Shown here in pieces: positions 1-9,515 of a stretch of DNA of 64,000 bases (within the stretch, counting starts at the first letter, position 1; every line of letters starts with the position of its first letter). Source of the DNA: Adiantum capillus-veneris (taxonomy: Eukaryota; Streptophyta; Polypodiopsida; Polypodiales; Pteridaceae); the NCBI GenBank assembly GCA_014529385.2, contig CM043971.1:96089882-96153881 (forward strand). The letters run 5' to 3'. The translations under genes were made by a program, and so were the position numbers. The notes beneath the pieces were generated by a model. That model did not search any database. It was given only the letters and a program-made list of their open reading frames with translations, and was not told the DNA's origin.

Positions 1-958
1 CTCGCTGCAGCCCGGCGAGCCAAAGACTCTTGGAGAAAGAAACGGCTAATCTGAGCTAATCCTGAGGCCACACTGTCAGCAGGAGAGTCCTGCCTGTCCA
101 AGCTCTCTGTCCATAGAGCCTCTACTCGCTCTCTGAGTGCAGAGTCCAACAAGACCCTCTCTGGGATGTGAAGCATCGTGCTCCCACTCCTCTGCCTGTC
201 TGCCATTGTGAGGATCACTGGTGCATGGTCCGAGAAGGAAGTCCCTGCCAAAATGCCAATTGTCCCTCCCAAGTCACTGAAGTGGTCACTAGTGTAGAAG
301 CGATCTATCCGCGATAGATTCACTCCTCCCACTCTGCGGTCCGAGCGAGAGAAGGCAAGGCTGTCTGGGGGCCTCACAAAACTAGAGTGCTGCCAAACAT
401 CCGAGACCCTCAGAGTCATACAAAACCTCTCCCAAGCTGCCAACTCAACTCCATGCACAGTAGCATGGCACCACCAATCCTGTCAGAAGGGTCCTCCAAC
501 ATGTTGAAGTCCCCTCCTATGCACCAGTGTTTTGCCTGCGGCAAAGACTCAACTATCTGTGACCAAAACTCTGCTCGAGCACTCGCCACATTGGGCGCAT
601 AGATGTTCAGGAAGCCCACAAGGCAACCCTGAACCTGCATAGTAATCCACTGAGCCCTACCTGGCACAATAATCCCTCTGCCCACAATGGCCTGCTGCAA
701 AGAGTCCGCAATGGTCATACATACCCCACCCTGGATGCCTCCAGGTCCAAAAGCAGCAGACCAAAAAGTATCATATCGTCCACGCAAGAGCTGACCACAA
801 CGTCTAATGCGGCTCTCACAAAGATGGTGCTCCTGAAGCATAAGGAGATCAATCTCTCCTCCCACAAGGCAGCGCTGAAGCTCCTGGCGCAGTCGGCCCC
901 GCTGACGCTGAAACTGGGGCCCACCTAGTCCCTGCACGTTCCATGAGACGATCCTCAT
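1..958 (-). pseudogene. LINE ORF2, endonuclease domain (partial, frameshifted)
   Basis: The protein starts MRIVSWNVQGLGG at 958, the classic start of an endonuclease/exonuclease/phosphatase domain in LINE ORF2. This enzyme nicks genomic DNA to prime reverse transcription. Visible catalytic blocks are LQEHH (acid residue), YAPN, GGDFNML and, further on, RIDRFYTSDHF and FSDHAPV near 236-207. The first part is open from 958 to 416. The later blocks are in another frame, so there is a frameshift near 420-430. Linker sequence continues to the window edge; the reverse transcriptase would lie outside. The start overlaps the ORF1 stop by four bases (ATGA), which suggests coupled translation. Family assignment is firm; activity is unlikely because of the frameshift. 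Confidence 0.85.
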
Positions 959-2868
959 GGGGAGCGAGAGAGAACAGATGCTGCCGCAACAGCTAGGTGG
1001 GCTATCTTCGAGGTTGGCTTGGATGGGGAGTAATCCGCATCCGAACGTCCTCTAAATAGGCGTGACTGCAACGAGTGCCGGACCCAAGCCCAAGTAGTGC
1101 GAGCCGTACGTAAAGCAACCTCCTCTGTCCAGGAGTCCTCATGAATGTATACATAGCATGGCAAGCACTGTGTATCGGCAAAAAAGTAAACCACAATGTG
1201 TCTACATCCTGCTGTATTTGGGGGTGTCACCGCAAACTTGGCCAATGGCCACAAAGTCTGAAGTATATCTGTAACTCCTAGTTCTCCCATGTGGTGAGAG
1301 AACTCTAGGACCTGTGTGTGTAGCCATCCGAACACTAAGTCGAGAGTCCACTCAGTCTGATCCCTGCCGCAAAGGGGAAAGGAGAAGCCAACTGCTGAGT
1401 CCAAGGCTTCTGTCCCCCTAGCTGCAAGGAACAGAACATGGACCCTGAAGCAGGTTGCCTCATGGTCTGCTGAGGGTCGCCGAGAAAACGGGTAAAGTCT
1501 TAGTCGAAGAAGTCTCATCAGCGTCGGATGTCAATGCTCGTCAGACCACGAGGGATAGCTGCAAGGGGAGACGTCTGCACTTGCAGAGGGTGCCGCAAGA
1601 AAGGTTGTCCCTCTCTCGCCAAGCGACTCGTGGCGAAGGCGCTGCCAAGAGATCTCCTAGCAGCCGGAGAAGGCCCTGCCCCCTGGGTCGACTGTGGAAC
1701 TGAAGCGGGAGAGGGGGGAGAAGGAGCAGGGGGAAGAGATGGAGAAGAGGGGCAGGGGGGAGCGGCAGAGGGAGAGGGGCGGGGGGAAGAAGCGGCGGCA
1801 GCAGGCGGCGGGGGGGAGGATAATGAGGAGAGGGGGAACTTTGGGGGGGGGGGGGGGGGGGAGGGGCTGTCGAAGGTGAAGCTGGGGTGGGGGTTGGAGC
1901 AGGGACCTCATCCTGCTCAAGAGGACCAAACCGGTTCCCGTGGGAACCCACTGCTGCTGAGTAGGCGCCTGAGGACCACTCTGAGTGCCAGGCTGTTGTT
2001 GTGGCCCCTGTCATCGTCAACCATGGGCCTGCTGCCATCCCTCCTCCGTTGGAGCCCTAGGCTCAGAGGGTGGCTCTGCATGAGTGCGTTGTGCCTCTGT
2101 CTGTGTCTGCTGGCCAGCCCTTGCCGGCTGGGGCTGAGTCTGTGGTGCAGGTCGAGGCCTGCTCCGTGGACAGGCCTTCGCTAGATGGCCCATCTGTCGA
2201 CAAATGAAGCACTGGTTCGGAAGGCCCGAATACTCCACACTCTGTCTACACCAACCTCCACTCACCTGAGGCAGAAGAATAACCTTCGGGAGCGTGTGAG
2301 TGTCTCTGACCAAAACGCGAACTGAGGGAATGCCAGCCGCCTTGGCAGCTACTGAGACTATCGTGCGAGGTGTCTCCAGGACCGTCCCAATGGCTGAGCC
2401 GATCCTGGACAAAAGTGGTAGGTACTCCCTCCGCAAACCCGGGAAGCAGACGGAAATGGGGATGTCTGCCTCCTCTACCAGAACATCCAAAGCAGGGTCA
2501 AAACCATGTCTCCACTGTCGAAAGTGGGCTCGAGTTGCTCGGATGGTCAAAGGACTCATGGCGATGACCATGGACGCCATCTCGGAGGCCTCAAACTCGA
2601 TCTGATAGTAGCCTCGTCGGAGCATCTGTACGTCCAAGATCTTGCCCACCTCTGCAAGAAGGCGGGCCTAGAGAAGGTCACGCAGCTCTCCTCTGCTGGG
2701 TCGGGTGCCGAGAATCTTGCAGATGACCGAGGTCGCCTGCAAACGCTCTACCTCTACGGCTAGGCTCGCTTGCTCTATCTGTGAAAGAGTAAGTCGAATG
2801 GTGGGCTCAACTGAGTCGGACAAGGGGGCTTCGAAGGAGTCCCTCTGGGACGGAGCATGAGCCTCCAT
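955..2868 (-). pseudogene. LINE ORF1: DUF4283-like domain, CCHC knuckle, proline-rich middle
   Basis: ORF1 encodes the RNA-binding chaperone that coats LINE RNA. From the start at 2868 (MEAHAPSQRDSFEAP) it runs into a DUF4283-like domain with the typical pattern ILGTRPSR, then VQMLRRGYYQIEF and a tract around HGFDPALD. It then has a CCHC knuckle (CFICRQMGHLAKAC, about residue 190) followed by an arginine/proline-rich linker. An in-frame TAG lies at 2668-2670. After about 2017 the reading continues in another frame through a proline-rich stretch (2038-1541) containing a run of about 20 C on this strand (1841-1860). It then returns to the first frame for a C-terminal part (1518-955). The two shifts roughly compensate, which fits slippage in the homopolymer. 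Confidence 0.75.
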
Positions 2869-2998
2869 TAGTGTCTACTGCTCTGAAGGAGAAAGGCGGA
2901 CGAGAAGGCTAACGCTTGAGAGCTCGGCAAGAAGAATCCAACTGAGAATCCACTGCCAAGCAGTTCAAGCGAGGCCTTCGGAGCGCCGGGGGGGGGTG

Positions 2999-3300
2999 CG
3001 GATAAGGGGGCTGGAGAGGCGAGGGCAGCGGCCGGCGAACAAGAGGGGGGCAGCGGGCGGGGCTGCACTCTGGCTGGGCTGCGCGTTGGCTGGGTGCAGG
3101 CTCAGCAGCGCTCGCGGGGGCAGACAGCGCTGTTGGGGGGTGGTGGGGGGGGGGGGGGGGGGGGGGGGGGGGGATAAGGGGGCTGGAGAGGCGAGGGCAG
3201 CATGCAGCGAACAAGAGGGGGGCAGCGGGCGGGGCTGCAATCTGGCTGGGCTGCTCGCTGGCTGGGTGCAGGCTCAGCAGCGCTCGCGGGCAGACAGCGC
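2999..3300. repeat. Two tandem GC-rich monomers at the LINE 5' end
   Basis: Two copies of a GC-rich unit lie in tandem: 3001-3172 and 3173-3300. The period is about 170-172 bases, measured from GATAAGGGGGCTGG (3001, 3173) and CAGACAGCGC (3121, 3291). The first unit ends in a G run of about 30. The repeats lie directly upstream of ORF1 on the minus strand, where some LINEs carry repeated promoter monomers. A promoter role is inference from position only. Confidence 0.8.
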
Positions 3301-3430
3301 GCAGGAAGAGGGCAGCACGCAGCAGGGGCAGCGCGAGGGCGAAGGTGAAGGGGGCAATGGCGAGGGGGAGCAGGAGCAGGAGCGGGCGGGGGGGGGGGGA
3401 CGCGTAGGAGCAGCAGCGAGCTCGGCTTAG

Positions 3431-3800
3431 TTTTGAAGTATCTTGAGCATTCAATACCTTACAATCTTTAATTCTCCTTAACAACTCATCCTTTAATGGT
3501 AAGAGGAAACCTTTTAGGTTCTAACCAATCATTGATTGATTTATAGTTGATTACTAACCTATTTTTTCCTCGTTTTTGTTATGAATGATCGTTGACATAG
3601 AATGCTTGACATGCAAAAGCATTGTTAGAGGGAGAAATCAAACCATCCTTGAGAAGTTGATTTATCTCTTCATTGCACATTCTTATATCCTCTAAAGACA
3701 TTCCAAGATATGTAGCTTTCAATCCTTTAGGTTAAGGTTCTCAAGGAAGAGAAATCCAATATTCCTCTTTATCCCAAAATGCTAAGGGATTGTCACTAGT
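3431..3800 (-). pseudogene. EPRV-1 reverse transcriptase, N-terminal fragment
   Basis: The minus-strand translation of this stretch aligns by eye, in pieces, with the region before the RT palm in EPRV-2 copy B. Both share NPLAFWD, a block ending NQLLKDG-ISPSN, ACQAFYVNDHS and RLVINYKS. Several in-frame stops are visible. The fragment ends soon after RRIKDCKV, where the GC-rich LINE 5' end begins. The remaining RT and RNase H are expected left of the LINE, outside the window. This stretch identifies the LINE insertion site. Confidence 0.75.
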
Positions 3801-4355
3801 CTACTCTGCTAGTTGGGCGGCTATCAGCTCAAGCTCAGCTAAATACCTCTTTTTTTCTACTCCAAACCAAACTAGAAATCTTTCATCTTTTTGTGGATTA
3901 GGTCGTGTAGGCATTACTCCCCCCATTAAAAAAGTGCCATGTGGTTTAGTGAAAATTGTGTAAGGAGTACCATGAAGCCAGAAGTGAATAGACAAGTTGG
4001 TGGCAATAGTATAAGGAGTAAGTTGTGAAATAATATCAGCACCGAGGGTAAGATCAATATTAGGGTGTAGGTGCAAGTACAAGGTAACCTGCATTTTTGC
4101 ATTCCCCAGAGCAAGTTTGCATGAGACAATTTTATTAATTCTTCCTCGAGAATTATCAGCATAGGATACTATAATATTGTAGGGAAGCAATTCAATGAGT
4201 TGTTGGGAGACTAAGACATGATTGATATATGAATAACTGATCCAGAGTCCAAAGTGCATCCAAATGAAATGATTGTTCCTAAGGAAACTTGACCCAAGCT
4301 TCAGAGTAGAAGCCTCGATTATTTTTGGGATTAAATTCAATGATGCTGCAACCAT
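3801..4355 (-). pseudogene. EPRV-1 aspartic protease (frameshifted)
   Basis: The open frame carries the second half of a retropepsin-like domain: LPYNIIVSYADNSRGRI, then LALGNAKMQVTLYLH and LTLGADIISQL, matching in order the blocks of the copy B protease in EPRV-2. The active-site triad Asp-Ser-Gly is present (4249-4241) but in a different frame from the rest, so a frameshift separates it from the body of the domain. In caulimoviruses this enzyme cleaves the viral polyprotein. Identification rests on the order of blocks and position between the knuckle and RT. No function is expected. Confidence 0.7.
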
Positions 4356-4791
4356 TTAAATTTCGTTCAGGGACCCATTCAGAAGTGGGTTCATTGGCAA
4401 CCTGTGTTAGGGCAGCCATATCGGATAAATGGTTAGCAATTCCAAATACATGGTCAAGTTTAGCTTTGACAGTTGCTAGTTGAGATTCCATAGATCGAAA
4501 CTGTTGATGCAATTGATCACATTTGGTATTTACCTGTTGGATAGCTTCGAGAATGGCATTATCATTCTTGCTGCAAATTTGAATATATTCAGAAGCCTCA
4601 TTCATGGGGTGATAGTGTGAAGTTGAAGCTTGATACTGCTTTTCACTTGATTTGTAAAAACCCTCTTGAGCTCTATGGCGAGGCTGTGAAAGCTCTGATG
4701 ACTGTGAAGGCCGCAACCCTGCATGCATGAATCTCTTCCAGTCGTCTTGTTGAGCAATAGAAGTGGCATGTTCTACCATGTTTCTGAACAA
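4279..4791 (-). pseudogene. EPRV-1 coiled-coil linker upstream of the protease
   Basis: This 170-codon frame lies between the capsid zinc knuckle and the protease. Its middle part (ILEAIQQVNTKCDQLHQQF and following) shows heptad spacing of hydrophobic residues, as expected for a coiled coil. EPRV-2 copy A has a similar helix-rich stretch at the same place before its protease (around 20590-20750), whereas the RT-bearing copy B goes to the protease without it. No catalytic motif is visible. It is out of frame with both neighbours, so the polyprotein is broken here. Confidence 0.55.
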
Positions 4792-4879
4792 GGGTAGAGG
4801 AGTATACCTCTGCTGCTCCTTTATTGACAGATTCAGCTTGAGTGGTGGTTGTTTGGCTTATCCATGATTCTGTTTCATC

Positions 4880-5275
4880 TCAGGAACTAGGACTAGATCC
4901 AGAGCTCGAAGAAACATACCTTTTTTGTTTAGGAAATGAAAAAGGTTTTCTCACCATGTTGTTGAGCCTTGGTTGACTATCATCAGAAAATTCTGGTCTT
5001 TCAAAATGATGATCAGAAACTGATTCACTTGTTGAACTGTAAGTTGATTGTTCTTCATCAAAATCATACTCAGTGTATTCTGCAATAGAAACATCCTTTG
5101 TTTGCAAAACATTGCAGTAGATTTCCTCATATTCATAGTTATTCCGAAGTACTGCATTTCCGAATTTTTTTCCTGCGTTGAGGACATTCTGGAGCAATAT
5201 GTCCTAATTTGTTACAGTTGTAGCACTTTATCTGTTTTCTTTCTTCTTTGCAGAGTTTTCGCTTTCTTCGTGCTA
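4880..5275 (-). pseudogene. EPRV-1 capsid C-terminus with CCHC zinc knuckle
   Basis: Just inside the gypsy left boundary the minus strand encodes a basic stretch and then CYNCNKLGHIAPEC (5225-5184), a canonical CX2CX4HX4C knuckle that in caulimoviruses binds the pregenomic RNA. An acidic, serine-rich tail follows (EYTEYDFDEEQSTYSSTSES). The upstream capsid core is found 7 kb away at 12251-13404, ending in a lysine-rich run. The gypsy element was inserted between the two. The knuckle and the downstream 105-codon frame are not in the same frame. Confidence 0.8.
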
Positions 5276-5280
5276 CCTTG

Positions 5281-5958
5281 TGTCACAAACTGATGACGTG
5301 GCTACCGAGAGCAGAAACCCTGAAACCTGCAAACCCTAATTTCTGCCAGAAACCCTAATTTACAGAAACCCTAATTTACAGAAACCCTAATTTCTGGAAA
5401 CCCTAACCCTGACTGCTGGCTGAAACCCTAAAGGTGGCTGAAACCCTAATTTCTGGCGGCAAATGCCACGTGGTAGTAGTACCGATTTTCCGAGAATTGC
5501 GATGGGATTCACGGCGCTGAAAAAAAGCCAGCCAAGCGACACAATTTTGTTACTTTTCTCTACGCATGGGCAAGGAGAGAGAACTGATTGCTTTATTTTA
5601 CAAAAAACTCAAAAGAGTTTGTGTGAGATAGAGAGAGAACATGCTTTTATTTTGGAAGCTTTTGGGGCTCTGCTTTTTGGGCATCCCTTGTAAACAAATA
5701 AATAAGCGGTGAGGGCTCACTCTGCAGAGCATCTGGACACAGAGTCTGAGAGTGAAACCCTAACCGCTCTCTTGTACTTTGACATCAATTAATACATAAA
5801 GAAATACCGAAAGGGGCGCCAATCTTTGGGGCCAATATCTCTAGGTACGGAACTCCACCGGGCCAGTACAAGTCTATTGTGATCTGTGAATTGTTTTGAA
5901 GTGGTTATTTGGTGCTGTCGTGATTGATTCTTGACTTGGAGTGTCCAAGTTTGTTACA
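5281..5958 (+). repeat. Left LTR of the gypsy element, with a telo-box cluster
   Basis: Starts TG, ends CA, 678 bases, matching 11578-12245. The first 170 bases contain seven copies of AAACCCTAA (5331, 5350, 5366, 5382, 5398, 5423, 5441), the plant telo-box/telomere-repeat motif. Another AAACCCTAA lies near 5755. An A/T-rich TATA-like stretch (AAATAAATAAG, about 5696-5706) may be the core promoter. Confidence 0.93.
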
Positions 5959-5959
5959 G

Positions 5960-5971
5960 TGGTATCAGAGC
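5960..5971 (+). promoter_or_regulatory. Gypsy primer binding site, tRNA-Met(i)
   Basis: TGGTATCAGAGC lies one base after the left LTR. It is complementary to the 3' end of plant initiator tRNA-Met, the usual primer for minus-strand synthesis in plant LTR elements. Confidence 0.93.
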
Positions 5972-6028
5972 ACGGCCAATTTCTCTTCTACGCGAAATCC
6001 GATCCCCAATTTTTTTTCCGCAACACCT

Positions 6029-7659
6029 ATGGCTTCACGCAAGGATCAGTCAACTCCCTCTGCATCTGGAGATGCGGGCAGGGATCACAACGAAGATTCC
6101 GGCAGAGAGTATGGCCCGCCTCGGCCTACTCAGGTGGAGCGACGAGAGATGGAGCGTCGTCAATTGATCGGTGATGCAACAAAGATGATGCTCAATTTTG
6201 CGAAGGACCCAAAATTTGCAAAATATATGAGCGAGACTTCTTTTCAGGAAGTGCACGAGCAGTGGCAGAAAACCACAACACCACCCCCGAAACCCGCTCT
6301 CAAGAAACCTTCTGCTCACAAGAAATATTCAGAGAAGGAATTAGAAGAGGTGGTTGATGCACGGATTGCTCAGCTCTTTGACGTGCAAAAGAAAGCCAAA
6401 AAGCACGGCAAAAAGCACAAGAAAGGCACTGATTTCCCATGTTATTTGGGTCGTCAGTCGACATTTGACAAAGCAAAGAAACAGAAGAAGCGTGTTCACT
6501 TTGAAGGAGTACCCAGTTCTTCTTCTTCTTCTTCTTCTTCTGACAGTTCTTCTAGCTCTTCAGATTCGAGCGAAGAAGACAGAAAAGGCAGAAAACGAAG
6601 CAAGAAACAACGCTTCGGAAAGGGCAAGAAAAAGGCAAAGAAGTCTAAATCTCGCCCAATGACTGACAGTTCTACTGAGGACTCGTCTACAGACAGTTCA
6701 GACTCCGATGACAGAAAATTTTATGCGAACAAGAAGAATTTTTACAAAGCCAACTAGTATGACTTTCTGGAAGATAAAAGCAAGAAAGTCAGAGAGTTTG
6801 AGGAAGGGGGACAGTCGATCAAATTTGACACTTTTTCAGGATACTCAGATGCTTCGAAGGCTTTGTCTTTCATACAGCAGTTTGACATCACTTTCGCGGG
6901 AGGACGCTACTCAGAGCACTCCAAGATTCGGAGAGCTGCCTCTTACTTTAAGGGGAATGCTCGAACTTGGTGGTCCACGCTTCTTTTAAACAAGACTGCG
7001 CCAGTTAAATGGCTGAAATTTAAGAAGCTTTTTATTTCTTCTTGGTTGATGCAAGAGTATGAACGCGATATACGAGCTGCTTGGAACCATCTTCGGATGA
7101 CCAAGAAAGATACAATAAATGCTTACTGTGCGAGATTCTGGAGCTCTTTTCTACCCGCCTCTTCGTTCAAGAAGATCTCGTTCAGAGAACAGATTGAGCG
7201 GTTCACCTTGGGTCTACCTACAGAGATCCGAGATCACTGCTTGGAACAGCAGTCAGCTTCTATTCAGGAGTTGATGAGTCATGCGAAGCGGGGCTTTGCC
7301 ATTCACTCTGGCAGTCTGACCTACCCCACAGATGAGGCCATGACACAACGAGCCGAACAGACTTCTGGGAATGAAAGTAGAAAGAGAAAGAGCAACCCAG
7401 AGAAGAAGGAGGCACGACCCAAGCTTACTCCTCGGGAGCGAGCTCGCTTCATCGACGAGGGGAAGTGCTTTCGATGCGGGGAACCTCCATGAAGTGCCCT
7501 AAAAAGGCACAGAAAGAACAGAATGATAAGGACGACGACAGGCCTGAGAGTTCGAGAGCAGCTGATGAACGTGGACGAAAAGGCAAGATGAAAACAGGAC
7601 TGGTTCCAGATTGTGTGGGTATCAATCCCAACACCATGGACGAGAGTACAGAACTTTGC
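6029..7659 (+). pseudogene. Gypsy gag (in-frame stop; broken CCHC knuckle)
   Basis: The start ATG at 6029 (MASRKDQSTPSASGD) is the first good start after the primer site. The N-terminal half is basic with a long serine tract and an SR-like, Lys/Asp/Ser-rich stretch (about residues 160-235). An in-frame TAG lies at 6755-6757. The frame then continues into the retrotransposon gag core (FDTFSGYSDASKALSFI, then RTWWSTLL, and a conserved EFIERFTLGLP-like block). A CCHC knuckle begins CFRCGEP near 7470 but is interrupted by a frameshift near 7490, leaving KCPKKAQ in another frame. Gag forms the particle and packages RNA. The early stop and the knuckle deletion argue that this copy cannot make a working gag. 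Confidence 0.85.
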
Positions 7660-8150
7660 TGAGCTTGGGGCAAAGTGAAAGATCAAGAGGCCCTGATCTT
7701 CTTTGATGGAGGAGCCAAGGCAAACTTCATTTCACCGGAATTGGCAGCGTGGCTCGAGATCACTCCCAATCGGAAGGGACCACTTGCAGAGGCAGTTCTA
7801 GCGGCACCCGGCAAGGACATAGCCATTACACCTGTCATTGGCAAACTTCAGTTGCATTGTCAGGGGTATTTGGGGCATGAGGACTTCTTCATAATGCCTT
7901 TGGAGGGTTATGATGTTCTCTTAGGGATTCCCTGCTGCCACAAGAACAACGTCGTGGTCGATCATCGGGCGAGGAAAGCGACATTGACTACATAGAAGGG
8001 CAGAACCGTTGTACTTGATATTAAACTGAAGGGCGAGTCCGTCCCTATTGTATCGGCTTCGGCCATTTCTAAATTAATGAAATCCAGCCTGTTTGTTTAC
8101 TCGATCTTTATGAAAGAATTGAGCGATAAGGATAGGACAAATATGTCTAA
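7660..8150 (+). pseudogene. Gypsy protease and linker to RT (stops)
   Basis: After an in-frame TGA at 7660-7662 the frame shows FFDGGAKANFISPELAAWL, the retropepsin active-site region with Asp-Gly-Gly instead of the usual Asp-Ser/Thr-Gly. Downstream GYDVLLGIPCC is the second conserved block, usually IILGMDWL. An in-frame TAG follows at 7993-7995, then a linker of about 50 codons up to the RT frame. The domain is recognisable by position and the two blocks. The altered triad may be a late mutation. Confidence 0.8.
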
Positions 8151-8152
8151 AC

Positions 8153-9515
8153 TTGAGTAGGGAACGCCAAGATTTTTTCCACTCTCACACCGATTGCTTC
8201 TCAGAGGGCCTACCAAGCGAGTTACCACCTGCTCGTCCTGAAGATCATACCATTGATCTGATACCTGGAAGCACACCACCGAACCGGCCACCTTACCATG
8301 TGAGCCGAGCACAGAATGAAGAGATTATGAACCAAGTGAAAGACCTCTTGGAAAAGGGTCTTGTCCAGCCTAGTACTTCACCGTATTGCTCTCCAGTGTT
8401 GTTAGTTTTGAAGAAAGACGGCTCTTGGAGAATGTGCATCGATTATAGAGCTCTCAACAAAATCACCATCAAGAACAAATTTCCGATTCCTAGGATCGAT
8501 GATATACTCGACAAGTTACAGGGATCCTCGTGCTTTGGCAGGATTGACCTGAAGAGTGGATATCATCAGATCAAGATCGCACCAGGAGATGTCTACAAGA
8601 CAGCTTTTCGGACGACTTTTGGGTTATTTGAGTTTTTGGTTTTGCCTTTTGGCTTAACCAATGCTCCTGCGACATTTAACCGGATGATGGACAGGATTTT
8701 TCAAGAGTACGGGCTATTTGTTGGCACTTTCTTTGACGACATCATTGTTTTCTCCAAGAATGAGGCAGAACACAGATATCATTTGCTTCAGGTCTTTCAG
8801 GCATTACGAGATCACAAGTTAGTGATTAATGCAAAGAAAAGTGAATTTTTCCTACCAGAGATACACTTTTTGGGACATATTGTCTCAGCAGCAGCAGGAG
8901 TGCAAATGGATCGGGCCAAGATAGAGACTATCCGTGATTGGCCCGATTTGAAGAATGTCCATGAAGTTAGAAGCTTCTTGGGACTGTGTTCGTACTACAG
9001 GCGGTTCATTCGAAAGTTTACAGAGGTTGTTTCCTTTGCACATCTTGACAAAGAAAGGAGTCCCTTTCTCGTGGGGATCCACAGAGGTGACTGCCTTTCA
9101 AACATTGAAAGAGAAATTGACTACAGGATCAGTTTTGACTTTGCCGGATTTGCAGAAGTCCTTTGAAGTATATTGTGATGCTTGTGGTCGTAGTCTGGGT
9201 GCGGTCTTAATGCAAGAAGGCCATGTCATTGCTTACGAGAGCCGATTGTTCTCTAGGCCGGAGATGACAACATAGATTTATGAGAAAGAGCTTTTGGCGG
9301 TTATCCATGCTCTTACTCAGTGGCGGCATTATCTACTCGGAGCGGATTTTACTGTCTTTACAGACCATCAGAGTTTGCGCTACTTCTTGTCACAGAAGCA
9401 GCTTTCGGAAAAGCAGATGCGGTGGGCGAACATCTTGTCATAGTTTCACTTCCAGATTGTCCATGTGCAAGGATAGAAGAATGTGGTGGCAGATGCTTTG
9501 TCTCGGAAACCGTTG
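8153..9515 (+). pseudogene. Gypsy reverse transcriptase and RNase H (frameshift, three stops)
   Basis: The RT palm and fingers are intact from 8153 to about 9040: CIDYRALNKITIKNKFPIP, RIDLKSGYHQI, FLVLPFGLTNAPATFNRMM and the catalytic FFDDIIVFSKN (8729-8740), then FLGHIVS and the thumb block RSFLGLCSYYRRFI. A frameshift near 9050 moves the reading into the connection/RNase H part: SFEVYCDACGRSLGAVLMQ, YEKELLAVIHAL and FTDHQSLRYFLSQ. In-frame TAG stops lie at 9273-9275, 9441-9443 and 9474-9476. The domain ends with VVADALSRKP at about 9510. Family assignment to Ty3/gypsy is certain. Confidence 0.93.

Larger units (their letters stand above)
1..3430 (-). mobile_element. LINE (non-LTR retrotransposon), 5' part, inserted in EPRV-1
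   Basis: On the minus strand the order is a GC-rich tandem 5' region (about 3430-2869), ORF1 with a DUF4283-like domain and a CCHC knuckle (2868-955), then ORF2 starting with an apurinic-type endonuclease (958 to the window edge). This is the layout of plant LINEs. The reverse transcriptase is expected beyond position 1 and is not in the window. The 5' end of the element abuts sequence that translates, on the same strand, as the N-terminal part of a caulimovirid reverse transcriptase, so the LINE interrupts that older element. The exact junction is uncertain by about 30 bases (3425-3455). Both ORFs carry lesions, so this copy is probably dead. Confidence 0.85.

Noticed and set aside
1657-2184. 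Gly/Glu-rich and Pro-rich frames on both strands near the G run
   Set aside because: They are shadows of the LINE ORF1 proline-rich middle; only the minus-strand frame has a domain context.
2909-3484. 191-codon proline/alanine-rich minus-strand frame over the LINE 5' repeats
   Set aside because: It is a by-product of GC-rich tandem repeats and a long G run, starting in remnant RT sequence of EPRV-1 and running into LINE DNA.
5319-5450. Interstitial telomere
   Set aside because: The AAACCCTAA motifs are spaced by other bases and occur identically placed in the other LTR, so they belong to the LTR and not to a telomere array.
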